A stretch of DNA of 64,000 bases from Metarhizobium sp964253915 (GTDB lineage: Bacteria; Pseudomonadota; Alphaproteobacteria; Rhizobiales; Rhizobiaceae), in assembly GCF_964253915.1 (NCBI RefSeq), contig NZ_CAXUSG020000001.1, forward strand, positions 744,001 to 808,000, given 5' to 3'. How positions within the stretch are numbered: position 1 is the first letter of the stretch; every line of letters starts with the position of its first letter. Shown here in pieces: positions 36,328 to 44,468 of the stretch. The notes beneath the pieces were generated by a model, which saw only the letters and a list, made by a program, of their open reading frames with translations, made no database searches and had not been told where the DNA came from. Made by a program: the position numbers and the translations under genes.

Positions 36328-36807
36328 TTAACCCTTGCGTTGCCGCAATTCGGTTTCGAAGCCGAGCATCAGCAGCTTCAGCATCGGCTCATGGACGCGG
36401 TTGGCGGCTTCCTCGCATGAGACCCACTCGGCGCGGCGTTCGCCCTTTTCCTTGAATTTCTTCGCCATCTCGGTCACTTCCAAGGCGTATACCTGCACCT
36501 TGCAATCGACGGTGAAGCCGTCCTTCATGCCTTTGCGGTAGAGGAAGCAGCCGATGCTGGTCTTGTCCACATTGCCGCGAACGCCCGCTTCTTCATAAGC
36601 TTCCTGGGCAGCAACCTCATGTGGGCCCTTGTCGGCCATCGGCCAGCCCTTGGGGATGACCCAGCGGCCGGTGTCGCGGCTGGTCTGCAGCAGGATTTCC
36701 ACCCGGTCGTCGCTCGTCATCCGATAGCAGAGCGCCGCATATTGCTGCCTCGGCGGACGCCGAAACATCAATTGGACATCGGAAGCAAGACGCGACAGGA
36801 TTGGCAA
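36328..36807 (-). CDS. Nudix hydrolase
   Basis: 159 residues using a TTG at 36807; an ATG at 36768 would remove 13 residues, and neither has a good ribosome-binding site. The Nudix box is at residues ~54-76: 'GWPMADKGPHEVAAQEAYEEAGV', with the E-E-x-G catalytic end intact but Gln replacing Arg of the REuxEE motif, as in the diphosphoinositol-polyphosphate/Ap4A-type subgroup. The preceding 'RWVIPKGWPM' and final 'WVSCEEAANRV' also fit that group. Substrate not predictable. Confidence 0.88.
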   Translation of the reverse strand: MPILSRLASDVQLMFRRPPRQQYAALCYRMTSDDRVEILLQTSRDTGRWVIPKGWPMADKGPHEVAAQEAYEEAGVRGNVDKTSIGCFLYRKGMKDGFTVDCKVQVYALEVTEMAKKFKEKGERRAEWVSCEEAANRVHEPMLKLLMLGFETELRQRKG

Positions 36808-37017
36808 TTCGGGGACAACCTTTCAGCTACGGTTATTTAAGCAACATATATAGGAATAATCTTTTAAAGTTGCCCCAGTCTTATGGAAAAAAAGCGTATC
36901 CAAAGGAAAACGCGTGATGGGTGCTCTATGGCAAACTTCTCTGTTTCAGTTTGAATTTGTCGGCATTCCTTGTTCAGATTGCGACATGCGTGCCGTTCTC
37001 CCAAAAAAGGCAGATGC

Positions 37018-37917
37018 ATGCGACTTCCGCCGCTGAATGCGTTGCGCGCCTTTGAGGCAGTTGCCCGTTGCGGCAGCATCCTCAAGGCGGCGGAGGAGCT
37101 GGGTGTTGTTCGCGGCGCGGTGCGCCAGCAGATTGCTGCGCTGGAAAGCCATTTGGGCGTGCCGCTCTTTTCCCGCGGGGGCCGTCGTCTGGTCCTGACG
37201 GAAGAGGGGGAGCAGCTGGCAGTCGCGGCGGGAACCGCCTTCGGCATTCTCCAGCGCGCCGCCGCCGACATCGTCGCGCCAAAGGGGCGGCGCGAAATTC
37301 GCCTCGGTGTTCCTGCCGCCTTCGCTGTCTGGTGGCTGATGCCGCGCCTGCCCTCGCTGGAAGCGGATCTCGATGGCATCGATATCAGGGTTCTGCCGTT
37401 GGCGGTGGTGGAGCCATTATCGCGCCATGCCGATCTCGACGCCGTCATCATGGGCGGCGAATATCAGCCGGCGCCCGATATCGCTGCCCTTCGTTTCATG
37501 GAGGACGAGTTCGGCCCAGTCGCTGCGCCAAACCTGTGCGCGCAGCTGCGCCTGCAGGAGGACCCATCGCGGCTGGGTGATGCCGTGGCATTGCTTGCGC
37601 GCACCGCGCCGACGCTGTGGGACGACTGGTTTGTCGAAGGTGGCACGGCGCCGGTGACATTCCCGCGGCGTTCCGTTTTCGAGGACCTGCTGCTCGCCAT
37701 CGCCGCCGCCCGCGCCGGCGCCGGCGTCACCATCGCGCCGCGCGCTTCCATCGAGGCCGATCTGCGTCATGGCCTGCTTCAGGCACCTTACGGCTTCATC
37801 GCCCGGCCGGGCGGTTACCGGCTGTGTTTCCGTACTGCGGACGCCGACAATCCCGCCATCGTCGGGCTCGGTGCCTGGCTGGCCGGGCAGGGGGCGGCGA
37901 CAGGGCAGAAAATCTGA
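37018..37917 (+). CDS. LysR family regulator, GcvA-like
   Basis: 299 residues from ATG 37018, with AAAAAAGG at 37003-37010. The HTH begins 'PPLNALRAFEAVARCGSILKAAEELGVVRGAVRQQI' (read in part), the GcvA/AmpR-type start. The effector domain has 'IRLGVPAAFAVWWLMPRLPSL' and a typical 'AAARAGAGVTIAPR' loop. It ends 89 bases before the adenosylhomocysteinase-like gene on the same strand, so it may regulate or be co-transcribed with it. Confidence 0.9.
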   Translation: MRLPPLNALRAFEAVARCGSILKAAEELGVVRGAVRQQIAALESHLGVPLFSRGGRRLVLTEEGEQLAVAAGTAFGILQRAAADIVAPKGRREIRLGVPAAFAVWWLMPRLPSLEADLDGIDIRVLPLAVVEPLSRHADLDAVIMGGEYQPAPDIAALRFMEDEFGPVAAPNLCAQLRLQEDPSRLGDAVALLARTAPTLWDDWFVEGGTAPVTFPRRSVFEDLLLAIAAARAGAGVTIAPRASIEADLRHGLLQAPYGFIARPGGYRLCFRTADADNPAIVGLGAWLAGQGAATGQKI

Positions 37918-38006
37918 CCATAAGGGCAGGATTATCTCCATTGGATCGCGGTCGCGGCCATAGTATCGCCCTTGGATCATACGCCGGGATCATCAGGGAG
38001 AACGCC

Positions 38007-39170
38007 ATGCCGCAGACAGAAACCGCCAGCCGCATCGATTGGGTTGCCCGCAGCTGTCGGCTGCTGCAGGCGACGTCCGCGGAGTTTCGTACCACGCGGC
38101 CATTCGATGGCCTCAGCATCGGGACCGGTATCCATCTGGAGCCGAAGACGGTTGCCATGCTGATGACGCTGGCGGCCGGCGGCGCCCGGATCGTCGCAAC
38201 CGGCAATCTCAACAGCACCCAGCCGGAAACCGTCGCCTACCTCCGCGACAGCGGCATCACCGTCTTCGCCACCCAGACCACGGATGAAGCCGAACATGCC
38301 CGCACGCTGGATGCGCTGCTTGCCGAAAAGCCCGACCTGCTGCTCGACAATGGCGGCGATCTTTTCGCCCGCGTTGCGGATGCGCCTTATGCCGGCCTGC
38401 GTGGGGGCACGGAAGAGACGACCTCCGGCCGGACGCGTCTCCTGCCGATGCGTGATCGGCTTGCCATGCCGATCCTTGTCATCAACGACAGCCCGATCAA
38501 GCAGTTTGCCGAAAACCGCCATGCCGTCGGCCAGAGCCTGTTCGAAAGCTATATGCGCTTCACCAACCGCTCGACCAACGGCAAGCGGGTGACGGTTTTC
38601 GGTTACGGCGCCTGCGGCAAGGGCACCGCCGCCTGCTTCCGCAATGCCTTTTCGGCCGTCAGCGTCGTCGATATCGATCCGGTGACGGCGCTGGAAGCCC
38701 ATCTCGACGGCTTTTCCACGCCGCTGCGCGAGGCGGCGATCCGCTCCGCCGACATCATCGCCACCGTCACCGGCTTTCCCGGCATCGTCACCGTCGCCGA
38801 CCTGCCGCTGATCAAGGACGGCGCCATTCTGCTCAACGGCGGGCATTTCCCGCACGAGATCGATGTCGAGGGTTTTCGCGCCAGCGCCGAGGTGGTGAAG
38901 ACCGATCTGTATGCCGCCGATGGCATCGAGACCTTCCACCTTGCCGACGGCCGCGCCTTCCACGTTCTGGGCGGCGGGCACATGGCCAATCTCGCCGGGC
39001 CGCGGCCGCTCGGAAATTCGGTGGAATCGATGGATCTCGGCTTCACGCTGCAGGTGCGTTGCCTGGAGCGTATTGCGAAGGGTGGTGTCGGGGCAGAAGC
39101 CTGCATCGTGCCGGTGCCAGCCGATATCGATGCGATGGTGGCGAGCGCCTACCTCGATCTCAACCGGTAA
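38007..39170 (+). CDS. S-adenosylhomocysteine hydrolase-like paralogue with altered active site
   Basis: 387 residues from ATG 38007 (AGGGAG before it), shorter than SahH (430-470). SahH landmarks are recognisable but changed: 'GTGIHLEPKTVAML' keeps the substrate His, 'TGNLNSTQPE' replaces the CNxFSTQDH motif, 'LLLDNGGDL' replaces DDGGD, and 'EETTSGRTRL' keeps the catalytic Glu. In 'NDSPIKQFAENRHAVGQS' the Lys is kept, Asp190 becomes Glu and Cys195 becomes Val (human numbering by hand alignment). The NAD loop is 'GYGACGKGTA'. The C-terminal 'LGGGHMANLAGPRPLGNSVESMDLGFTLQ' region replaces the HPxxVMDxSFxNQ motif, and the terminal Lys/Tyr tail that reaches into the partner subunit is missing. 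It is probably an NAD-dependent enzyme of related chemistry rather than housekeeping SahH. Tail-to-tail with a GntR/FCD regulator (1-bp gap). Confidence 0.85.
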   Translation: MPQTETASRIDWVARSCRLLQATSAEFRTTRPFDGLSIGTGIHLEPKTVAMLMTLAAGGARIVATGNLNSTQPETVAYLRDSGITVFATQTTDEAEHARTLDALLAEKPDLLLDNGGDLFARVADAPYAGLRGGTEETTSGRTRLLPMRDRLAMPILVINDSPIKQFAENRHAVGQSLFESYMRFTNRSTNGKRVTVFGYGACGKGTAACFRNAFSAVSVVDIDPVTALEAHLDGFSTPLREAAIRSADIIATVTGFPGIVTVADLPLIKDGAILLNGGHFPHEIDVEGFRASAEVVKTDLYAADGIETFHLADGRAFHVLGGGHMANLAGPRPLGNSVESMDLGFTLQVRCLERIAKGGVGAEACIVPVPADIDAMVASAYLDLNR

Positions 39171-39171
39171 A

Positions 39172-39960
39172 TTAGCCGCGGTTTTCCTGTTGCATCAGCC
39201 TGAGGCGCGAGACGCGGGACCATTCGCCGCTGCGGGTCGCCTCCCGCGTCGCCTCGACGATGTAGTCGATATGCGCCTGCGCCGCCGCCCGGGCGCCGGC
39301 AGCATCGCCGGCGATGATCGCATCGTGGATGGCGACATGCTGTGCCAGCAGCCGCTCTCGCGCCCCCGGCACGGCAAACACCATCTGCCGGTGGTAGAAG
39401 ATGCCCTGCGTCAACAGCCGGTAGCAGGCGCGCAGCGTGTGCATCAGGATGATGTTGTGCGCCGCCTCGCCGATGGCATTGTGCAGGTCGACATCGGTGC
39501 CGAGTTCATCGTCGAAGATGCCGCTCTCATGGGCGGCGCGCATGCGGTCGATGATCCGGCCGAGCATCGCCTTGTCGCTTTCGGTCGCCCGCCGTGCCGC
39601 CAGTTCCGCGGTCAGCCCCTCCAGTTCGCGACGATATTCCAGATAGTCGTAGGTGGCGCGCTCGTGCCGGGCGATCAGTTCGGTGATCGGTTTGGAAAAC
39701 ACCTGGCCGATGATATCGGCGACGAAGGTGCCGCCGCCATGGGTGCTGACCAGCAGGCCGCGGTTCTCCAGCTCCTTCAACGCCTCGCGCAGGATCGGCC
39801 GGGAGACGTCGAGCCGCTGCGCCAGGTCGCGCTCGCCCGGCAGCCGGTCGCCGTCGCGCAGCACGCCGTCGAGGATCAGCCGTTCGATCTGCAGCACCAC
39901 GCCATCGGCGGTGCGGTTGTGGTCGACGCGGGAAAAAAGCATGTCGTTCTGGTCTGTCAC
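39172..39960 (-). CDS. GntR family regulator, FadR/FCD subgroup
   Basis: 262 residues. The winged HTH spans about residues 18-82 ('LQIERLILDGVLRDGDRLPGERDLAQRLDVSRPILREALKELENRGLL', read in part) and the all-helical FCD ligand domain about 95-235 ('EYRRELEGLTAELAARRAT', 'DVDLHNAIGEAAHN', 'QHVAIHDAIIAGD'), with the Asp and His residues that bind a metal in this family. FCD regulators of this kind (PdhR, LldR, GlcC types) respond to carboxylates such as lactate, glycolate or pyruvate. The glycolate oxidase operon lies 4 kb away but has its own LysR; the adjacent SahH-like gene is convergent. Its target is therefore open. Confidence 0.9.
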   Translation of the reverse strand: MTDQNDMLFSRVDHNRTADGVVLQIERLILDGVLRDGDRLPGERDLAQRLDVSRPILREALKELENRGLLVSTHGGGTFVADIIGQVFSKPITELIARHERATYDYLEYRRELEGLTAELAARRATESDKAMLGRIIDRMRAAHESGIFDDELGTDVDLHNAIGEAAHNIILMHTLRACYRLLTQGIFYHRQMVFAVPGARERLLAQHVAIHDAIIAGDAAGARAAAQAHIDYIVEATREATRSGEWSRVSRLRLMQQENRG

Positions 39961-40116
39961 GCTGTCCTCCGTCGCGGTTCCGCTTCATAACAAGCCGGCA
40001 GCGGAGTGGTCAAATAACTTGTCCAGTTTCGTAAACCAAGGCTGCGGCAAAGCGCCCTTTGTCTTTCGTCAAGATCTGCCGCATCCTGTGCGTCCTGAGG
40101 GGTTGGGGACGACAGA

Positions 40117-41391
40117 ATGAGCAAGGGGAGCTTTGCGTTTCCGGGGCATCCGGAGCGCGCGGTGGCGTTGGGCGAAATCCATGCGCGGCCTTATGTACTG
40201 GTGCAGGCGCCACGGGTTATTTTTCAGCTCGCCTTCATGGCCGAGGGCGGATTGAGCGTGCATCACGCGGTGATTTCGGAGATGTCGCGCAGCCGCGGTG
40301 TCTCGCCGCCGGCGACCGACGCCCGCCACCACGCGCTGGCTTGCGGGCCGGGCACGCTGCGCTGGGAGCGCCACACGGAATTTTCCACCTGGTTCTGGGA
40401 CGGGCCGGCGCCGGAGCAGTTCGGCGGCGAGGTAGCGATCCATCCGTTCGGCGACGGCTTTTCGCCGCCGGGCTCGCTGATATCGGGCATCCGGCTGGAG
40501 ATCCGCCCCGATGGCGCACAAGCCCGCGCGGCTCTGAAAACGTTCGACCCAGCCAGCCTCTGTCATAGCGAAGTCAAAAGCGGGGCAGCGACCATCCTCA
40601 CCGATTTCCGCCAGGATGGCGACGGCCTGACGCGCATCCTGATCATCGATCGCGGCCTGACGGAAGCCGGCACCGGCGCCCTGGTGCAGCGGCTGCTCGA
40701 TATCGAGACCTACCGCACCCTGGCCATGCTCGGCCTGCCGCTGGCCCAGTCGCTATCGCCGGAGATCCGCCGCATCGAGGACGGGCTGACGGCGGTGACC
40801 CAACGGATGAAGGCGCATGCCCGTGAAGAGGCCGATACGATGCTCGGCGAGATCACCCGGCTTGCGGCGGAACTGGAGGCCAATGCCGCGCTCAGCCTCT
40901 ACCGCTTCGGCGCCAGCCGCGCCTATGACGACATCGTCCGCGAACGCGTAAAAATGCTGGATGAAACGCCGGTGCCGGGTTTCGAAACCCTCGGTTCTTT
41001 CCTGCAACGACGCCTGGCGCCCGCCATGCGCACCTGCCAGTCGGTGGAGGAACGCCAGGCGAACCTGTCGCGAAAACTGTCGCGCGCCACCGGCCTCGTC
41101 CGCAGCTGGATCGATGTCGAGCTGGAGCGCCAGAACTCCTACCTGCTGACCTCGATGGACCGCCGCGCCAACCTGCAGCTGCGGCTGCAGCAGACGGTCG
41201 AAGGCCTTTCGGTGGCGGCGATCTCCTATTATGTCGTCGGCCTGTTCGGTTACCTCGCCAAATGGCTGGAGACGGCGGGTTTCCCGGTCAAATCCTCGAC
41301 ACTGACAGGGCTATCGGTTCCGGTCGTCATCCTCGGCATCTGGTGGACCGTCCGCCGCATCCGCCACCATCACCGCGATACGGGGGATTGA
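40117..41391 (+). CDS. DUF3422 family membrane-anchored protein
   Basis: 424 residues. Typical DUF3422 features: 'HPERAVALGEIHARPY' near residue 11, 'RHTEFSTWFWD' near 88, a central helical part with 'ERQANLSRKLSRATGLVRSWIDVELERQN', then two C-terminal membrane helices ('AISYYVVGLFGYLAKWLE', 'LTGLSVPVVILGIWWTV'). The C-terminal arrangement recalls CorA-like or DUF155-type membrane ends, but function is unknown. It converges with hicB with no spacing between the stop codons. Confidence 0.88.
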   Translation: MSKGSFAFPGHPERAVALGEIHARPYVLVQAPRVIFQLAFMAEGGLSVHHAVISEMSRSRGVSPPATDARHHALACGPGTLRWERHTEFSTWFWDGPAPEQFGGEVAIHPFGDGFSPPGSLISGIRLEIRPDGAQARAALKTFDPASLCHSEVKSGAATILTDFRQDGDGLTRILIIDRGLTEAGTGALVQRLLDIETYRTLAMLGLPLAQSLSPEIRRIEDGLTAVTQRMKAHAREEADTMLGEITRLAAELEANAALSLYRFGASRAYDDIVRERVKMLDETPVPGFETLGSFLQRRLAPAMRTCQSVEERQANLSRKLSRATGLVRSWIDVELERQNSYLLTSMDRRANLQLRLQQTVEGLSVAAISYYVVGLFGYLAKWLETAGFPVKSSTLTGLSVPVVILGIWWTVRRIRHHHRDTGD

Positions 41392-41727
41392 TTATTTTGT
41401 GGCGGCGTCTTCGATGACGCCCGAGATCCACTCGTTCAGGCTTTTATGTTCGGAACTAGCGGCCACAACGGCCGCTTCGTGAAGCTCCGGCGCGAGGCGG
41501 ATGTTGAATCGACCGGAAAACGTCCGCAGCGGCTGGATGTTCTTTTCTGCGCACATTTTCAGGAAAACCTTGAGCGACAAGGCGCCTTCCTCGCGAAGCT
41601 TGCTCAGGCTGTCTGCATAAAAATCCGCACCACCATTCAGACCAAGGAACTCACCGCGAAACAAGCCGATTTCAGGGTCGAGGGAGACCACTGCCTTGTG
41701 ACCGTCGATTTCAATGATGTTCTTCAT
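41392..41727 (-). CDS. hicB: HicB-type antitoxin
   Basis: 111 residues from ATG 41727, which overlaps the hicA stop (ATGA) and has GGAGTG before it. N-terminal RNase-H-like HicB fold: 'IEIDGHKAVVSLDPEIGLFRGEFLGLNGGADFY'-type strands (read in part); C-terminal ribbon-helix-helix domain 'GRFNIRLAPELHEAAVVAAS', 'SLNEWISGVIEDA' that should bind the operator. It neutralises the HicA mRNA interferase encoded just upstream. The stop is immediately next to that of the convergent DUF3422 gene. Confidence 0.9.
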   Translation of the reverse strand: MKNIIEIDGHKAVVSLDPEIGLFRGEFLGLNGGADFYADSLSKLREEGALSLKVFLKMCAEKNIQPLRTFSGRFNIRLAPELHEAAVVAASSEHKSLNEWISGVIEDAATK

Positions 41728-41978
41728 GGTTTCACTCCATTGTTCTCCAGCCATTTGCGGATGCTGGCGACGGCGCCCTTGTCCGTATCCGGTGAGGGAT
41801 GCGGCCTGTGGAACACCCTGATTTCCCCGAAGAGGAAGACACCGATACGCGATCCTTCGCGCTCCGTGATTTCAGCGCCGAGATATAGAAACAAAGCCTC
41901 GATGTCGGTCCAACGAATGGAGCCTCTCACGGGGCGTGCAAATATCTGTTCGAGCGTTTCTCGGTATTTGCGCTTCAT
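41724..41978 (-). CDS. hicA: HicA-type mRNA interferase toxin
   Basis: 84 residues from ATG 41978; an ATG at 41993 inside the operator palindrome would add five. The dsRBD-like HicA fold shows 'RKYRETLEQIFARPVRGSIRWTDIEALFLYLGAEI' at the start (read in part), 'GSRIGVFLFGEIRVFHRPHP' with the catalytic His, and the conserved C-terminus 'DKGAVASIRKWLENNGVKP'. HicA cleaves mRNA at ribosome-associated sites when free of HicB. It lies upstream of hicB (toxin first), with a palindromic operator over its promoter. Confidence 0.92.
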   Translation of the reverse strand: MKRKYRETLEQIFARPVRGSIRWTDIEALFLYLGAEITEREGSRIGVFLFGEIRVFHRPHPSPDTDKGAVASIRKWLENNGVKP

Positions 41979-41982
41979 AGTT

Positions 41983-42007
41983 TTTGGTATCATAAAATGG
42001 TACCAAA
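41983..42007 (-). promoter_or_regulatory. Palindromic operator of hicAB
   Basis: TTTGGTATCAT (41983-41993), AAA, ATGGTACCAAA (41997-42007): inverted halves matching at 10 of 11 positions around a 3-bp centre. It lies directly upstream of the preferred hicA ATG and includes TATGAT on the minus strand, which could be the -10 box. A dimeric ribbon-helix-helix HicB binding here would autorepress the operon. It lies within 10 bp of the end of the upstream LysR gene. Confidence 0.7.
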
Positions 42008-42015
42008 TTCAACGC

Positions 42016-42912
42016 CTACCGCTCCCAATACGGCACCGGCCCATACAGCTCCGCCAGGTAATCGATCAGCAACCGCACCTTGGCGGGCAAAAACTGCCGG
42101 CTGGGATAGACGGCGGACAAGGCGACGTTGCGCGAGCCTTCATAGGACGGCAGCACGCGCACCAGGCGTCCGTCCTTCAACTCCTGCCCGACATCCCAGG
42201 TGGAGCGGAGCGCAATGCCAAACCCGGCGATCACCGCTTCGCGGATCACCTCGCTGGAATTGGTGACAAGCCGGCCTTCCGGGCGGTAGAGCACGGCGCC
42301 GCCGGGGCCTTCCAGCCGCCAGGCGTCGTTGTTGTGCGGCCGGAGGCAGGTGTGATGTTTCAGCGCCTCGACATCTTCGGGCGTGCCATGCGCCGCAATA
42401 TAGGCGGGAGCGGCGCAAAGAACGCGGCGCACCGGCGCCAGCCGCCGTGCGACGAGGCTGGAATCCCCCAATTCGGCAATGCGGATGGCAAGGTCGAAAC
42501 CGCCGCCGACGATGTCGGTGAATTCGTCGGTCAGCACCAGGTTGAGCGTCAGGTCCGGATGCGCATCGAGAAAGGGTTTTAGGTGCGGGGCGATGTGCAT
42601 GCGGCCGAAGGAGGTCGGCGCCGAAACCTTCAGCGTGCCCTGGATGCGCGCCGAACGGCCGGAGACGAAGGCCTCGGCATCCTCCAGCCCCGCCAGCACC
42701 GAAAGCACCCGCTCGTAAAACCCTTGGCCCGCCTCGGTGAGCGAGATCTGCCGCGTGGTCCGTTGCAAAAGCCGGGTGCCGAGCCTGTCCTCCAGCCGCT
42801 TGATGCGTTTGGAGATCACCGCCGGCGACAGGCCGAGCGCCCGGCCGGCCGTCGACATGCTGCCGCTTGACACGACGCGGGCGAAGATGTCGAGGTCACC
42901 GAAGTTCGTCAC
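42016..42912 (-). CDS. LysR family regulator divergent from glcDEF
   Basis: 298 residues from GTG 42912, chosen because the family HTH begins right after it ('NFGDLDIFARVVSSGSMSTAGRALGLSPAVISKRIKRLEDRLGTRLL', read in part). The effector domain starts near 88 ('GTLKVSAPTSFGRMHIAPHLKPF'), the CrgA/DsdC-like 'SAPTSFGR' type. It is divergent from the glycolate oxidase operon with a 116-bp gap, so it is the likely regulator of glcDEF. The opposite end abuts hicAB. Confidence 0.9.
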   Translation of the reverse strand: MTNFGDLDIFARVVSSGSMSTAGRALGLSPAVISKRIKRLEDRLGTRLLQRTTRQISLTEAGQGFYERVLSVLAGLEDAEAFVSGRSARIQGTLKVSAPTSFGRMHIAPHLKPFLDAHPDLTLNLVLTDEFTDIVGGGFDLAIRIAELGDSSLVARRLAPVRRVLCAAPAYIAAHGTPEDVEALKHHTCLRPHNNDAWRLEGPGGAVLYRPEGRLVTNSSEVIREAVIAGFGIALRSTWDVGQELKDGRLVRVLPSYEGSRNVALSAVYPSRQFLPAKVRLLIDYLAELYGPVPYWER

Positions 42913-43028
42913 TGATGGCGTCCATTCTTTCCGGTTTGGGAATAAGTGCTTAGCATTTGCGCCGGTTTTGTTGAAGTGGTAAAGAAAAAACACCAGTGCG
43001 GCGGAGGCAACGCTGCCGGGAGGAGCTG

Positions 43029-44468
43029 ATGACTGATTTCATTCGTTTTCTGGAGCCCCGGCCGACCGTCCTGTCGCGCCGCGACGCCATCGTCGCCGAT
43101 CTTATCGACCTGCTGCCGAAGGACTGTCTGATCCACGCGCCGCGCGAGCTGGTGCCGTTCGAAACCGATGCCTTCGTGTCCTATCGCCGCGTGCCGCTGG
43201 CAGTCGCCCTGCCGCGTACCACGGAAGAGGTTGCGGCCATCATGCGCTATTGCCACAAATACGGCGTGCCGGTGGTGCCGCGCGGCGCCGGCACCTCGCT
43301 GTCGGGTGGTGCCATACCGCAGGAGGATGCGGTGGTGCTCGGCCTGTCCAAGATGTCGCGCATCCTCGATATCGACCTCGCCAATCGCACCGCGACGGTG
43401 CAGGCCGGCGTCACCAATCTCAACATTTCCGAAGCCGTGTCGCCGGAAGGGTTCTTCTATGCGCCCGATCCGAGTTCGCAGCTTGCCTGCACCATCGGCG
43501 GCAATATCGGCATGAATTCCGGCGGCGCCCACTGCCTGAAATACGGCGTCACCACCAATAATCTGCTGGGCGTGAAGATGGTGCTGGTCGACGGCACGGT
43601 GATCGAGCTCGGCGGCAAACATCTCGATGCCGGCGGCTACGACCTGCTCGGCCTCGTCTGCGGCCACGAGGGGCAGCTCGGCATCGTCACCGAAGCGACG
43701 GTGCGGCTGATTGCCAAGCCGGAGGGTGCGCGTCCCGTGCTGTTCGGCTTCGAGACCTCGGAGGAGGCGGGGTCCTGCGTCGCAGATGTCATCGGCTCGG
43801 GCATCATCCCGGTGGCGATCGAGTTCATGGACAAGCCGGCGATCGAGATCTGCGAGGCTTTTGCCAAGGCGGGCTATCCACTGGATGTCGGCGCGCTGCT
43901 GATTGTCGAGGTCGAGGGTTCTGAAGCCGAGATGGATGCGATGCTCGCCGATATCGTCGAGATCGCCCGCCGCCATGGCGTCAGGACGGTGCGCGAGTGC
44001 CAATCCGCCACCGAGGCGGCGTTGATCTGGAAGGGCCGCAAATCCGCCTTCGGTGCTACCGGCCGCATCTCCGATTACATCTGTATGGACGGCACCGTGC
44101 CGCTCAGCCAGCTTTCCTACGTCCTGAAAAAAACCTCCGAGATCATCGACCGCTTCGGCCTGAGGGTCGCCAACGTCTTCCACGCCGGCGACGGCAACAT
44201 GCATCCGCTGATCCTGTTCAACGCCAACGACCCGGATGATGCCGCCCGCGCCGAACAGGCCGGCAACGAAATCCTGAAACTCTGCGTCGATGCCGGCGGC
44301 TGCCTCACCGGCGAACACGGTGTCGGTATCGAAAAGCGCGACCTGATGACCCATCAATACGGCAAGGTGGATCTCGACCAGCAGATGGCCGTGCGCGCCG
44401 CCTTCGATCCGGGCTGGCTTCTCAACCCGTCGAAAGTCTTTCCGCTGGAAGGACGCCCCGCCGCATGA
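43029..44468 (+). CDS. glcD: Glycolate oxidase subunit GlcD (FAD-linked)
   Basis: 479 residues from ATG 43029, with GGGAGGAG before it. FAD-binding PCMH domain in the first half: 'VPRGAGTSLSGGA' near residue 86, 'DPSSQLACTIGGNIGMNSGGAHCLKYG' near 153, 'LVCGHEGQLGIVTEATVRL' near 215. C-terminal FAD-oxidase part with 'VFHAGDGNMHPLI' near 380 and 'LTGEHGVGIEKRDLM' near 425. With GlcE and GlcF it oxidises glycolate to glyoxylate, passing electrons to the respiratory chain. The next gene, glcE, overlaps by four bases (ATGA). Confidence 0.97.
   Translation: MTDFIRFLEPRPTVLSRRDAIVADLIDLLPKDCLIHAPRELVPFETDAFVSYRRVPLAVALPRTTEEVAAIMRYCHKYGVPVVPRGAGTSLSGGAIPQEDAVVLGLSKMSRILDIDLANRTATVQAGVTNLNISEAVSPEGFFYAPDPSSQLACTIGGNIGMNSGGAHCLKYGVTTNNLLGVKMVLVDGTVIELGGKHLDAGGYDLLGLVCGHEGQLGIVTEATVRLIAKPEGARPVLFGFETSEEAGSCVADVIGSGIIPVAIEFMDKPAIEICEAFAKAGYPLDVGALLIVEVEGSEAEMDAMLADIVEIARRHGVRTVRECQSATEAALIWKGRKSAFGATGRISDYICMDGTVPLSQLSYVLKKTSEIIDRFGLRVANVFHAGDGNMHPLILFNANDPDDAARAEQAGNEILKLCVDAGGCLTGEHGVGIEKRDLMTHQYGKVDLDQQMAVRAAFDPGWLLNPSKVFPLEGRPAA

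Noticed and set aside
42909..44357. Open frame of ~480 codons antisense to glcD
   Set aside because: No start signal or domain; glcD on the other strand is complete.
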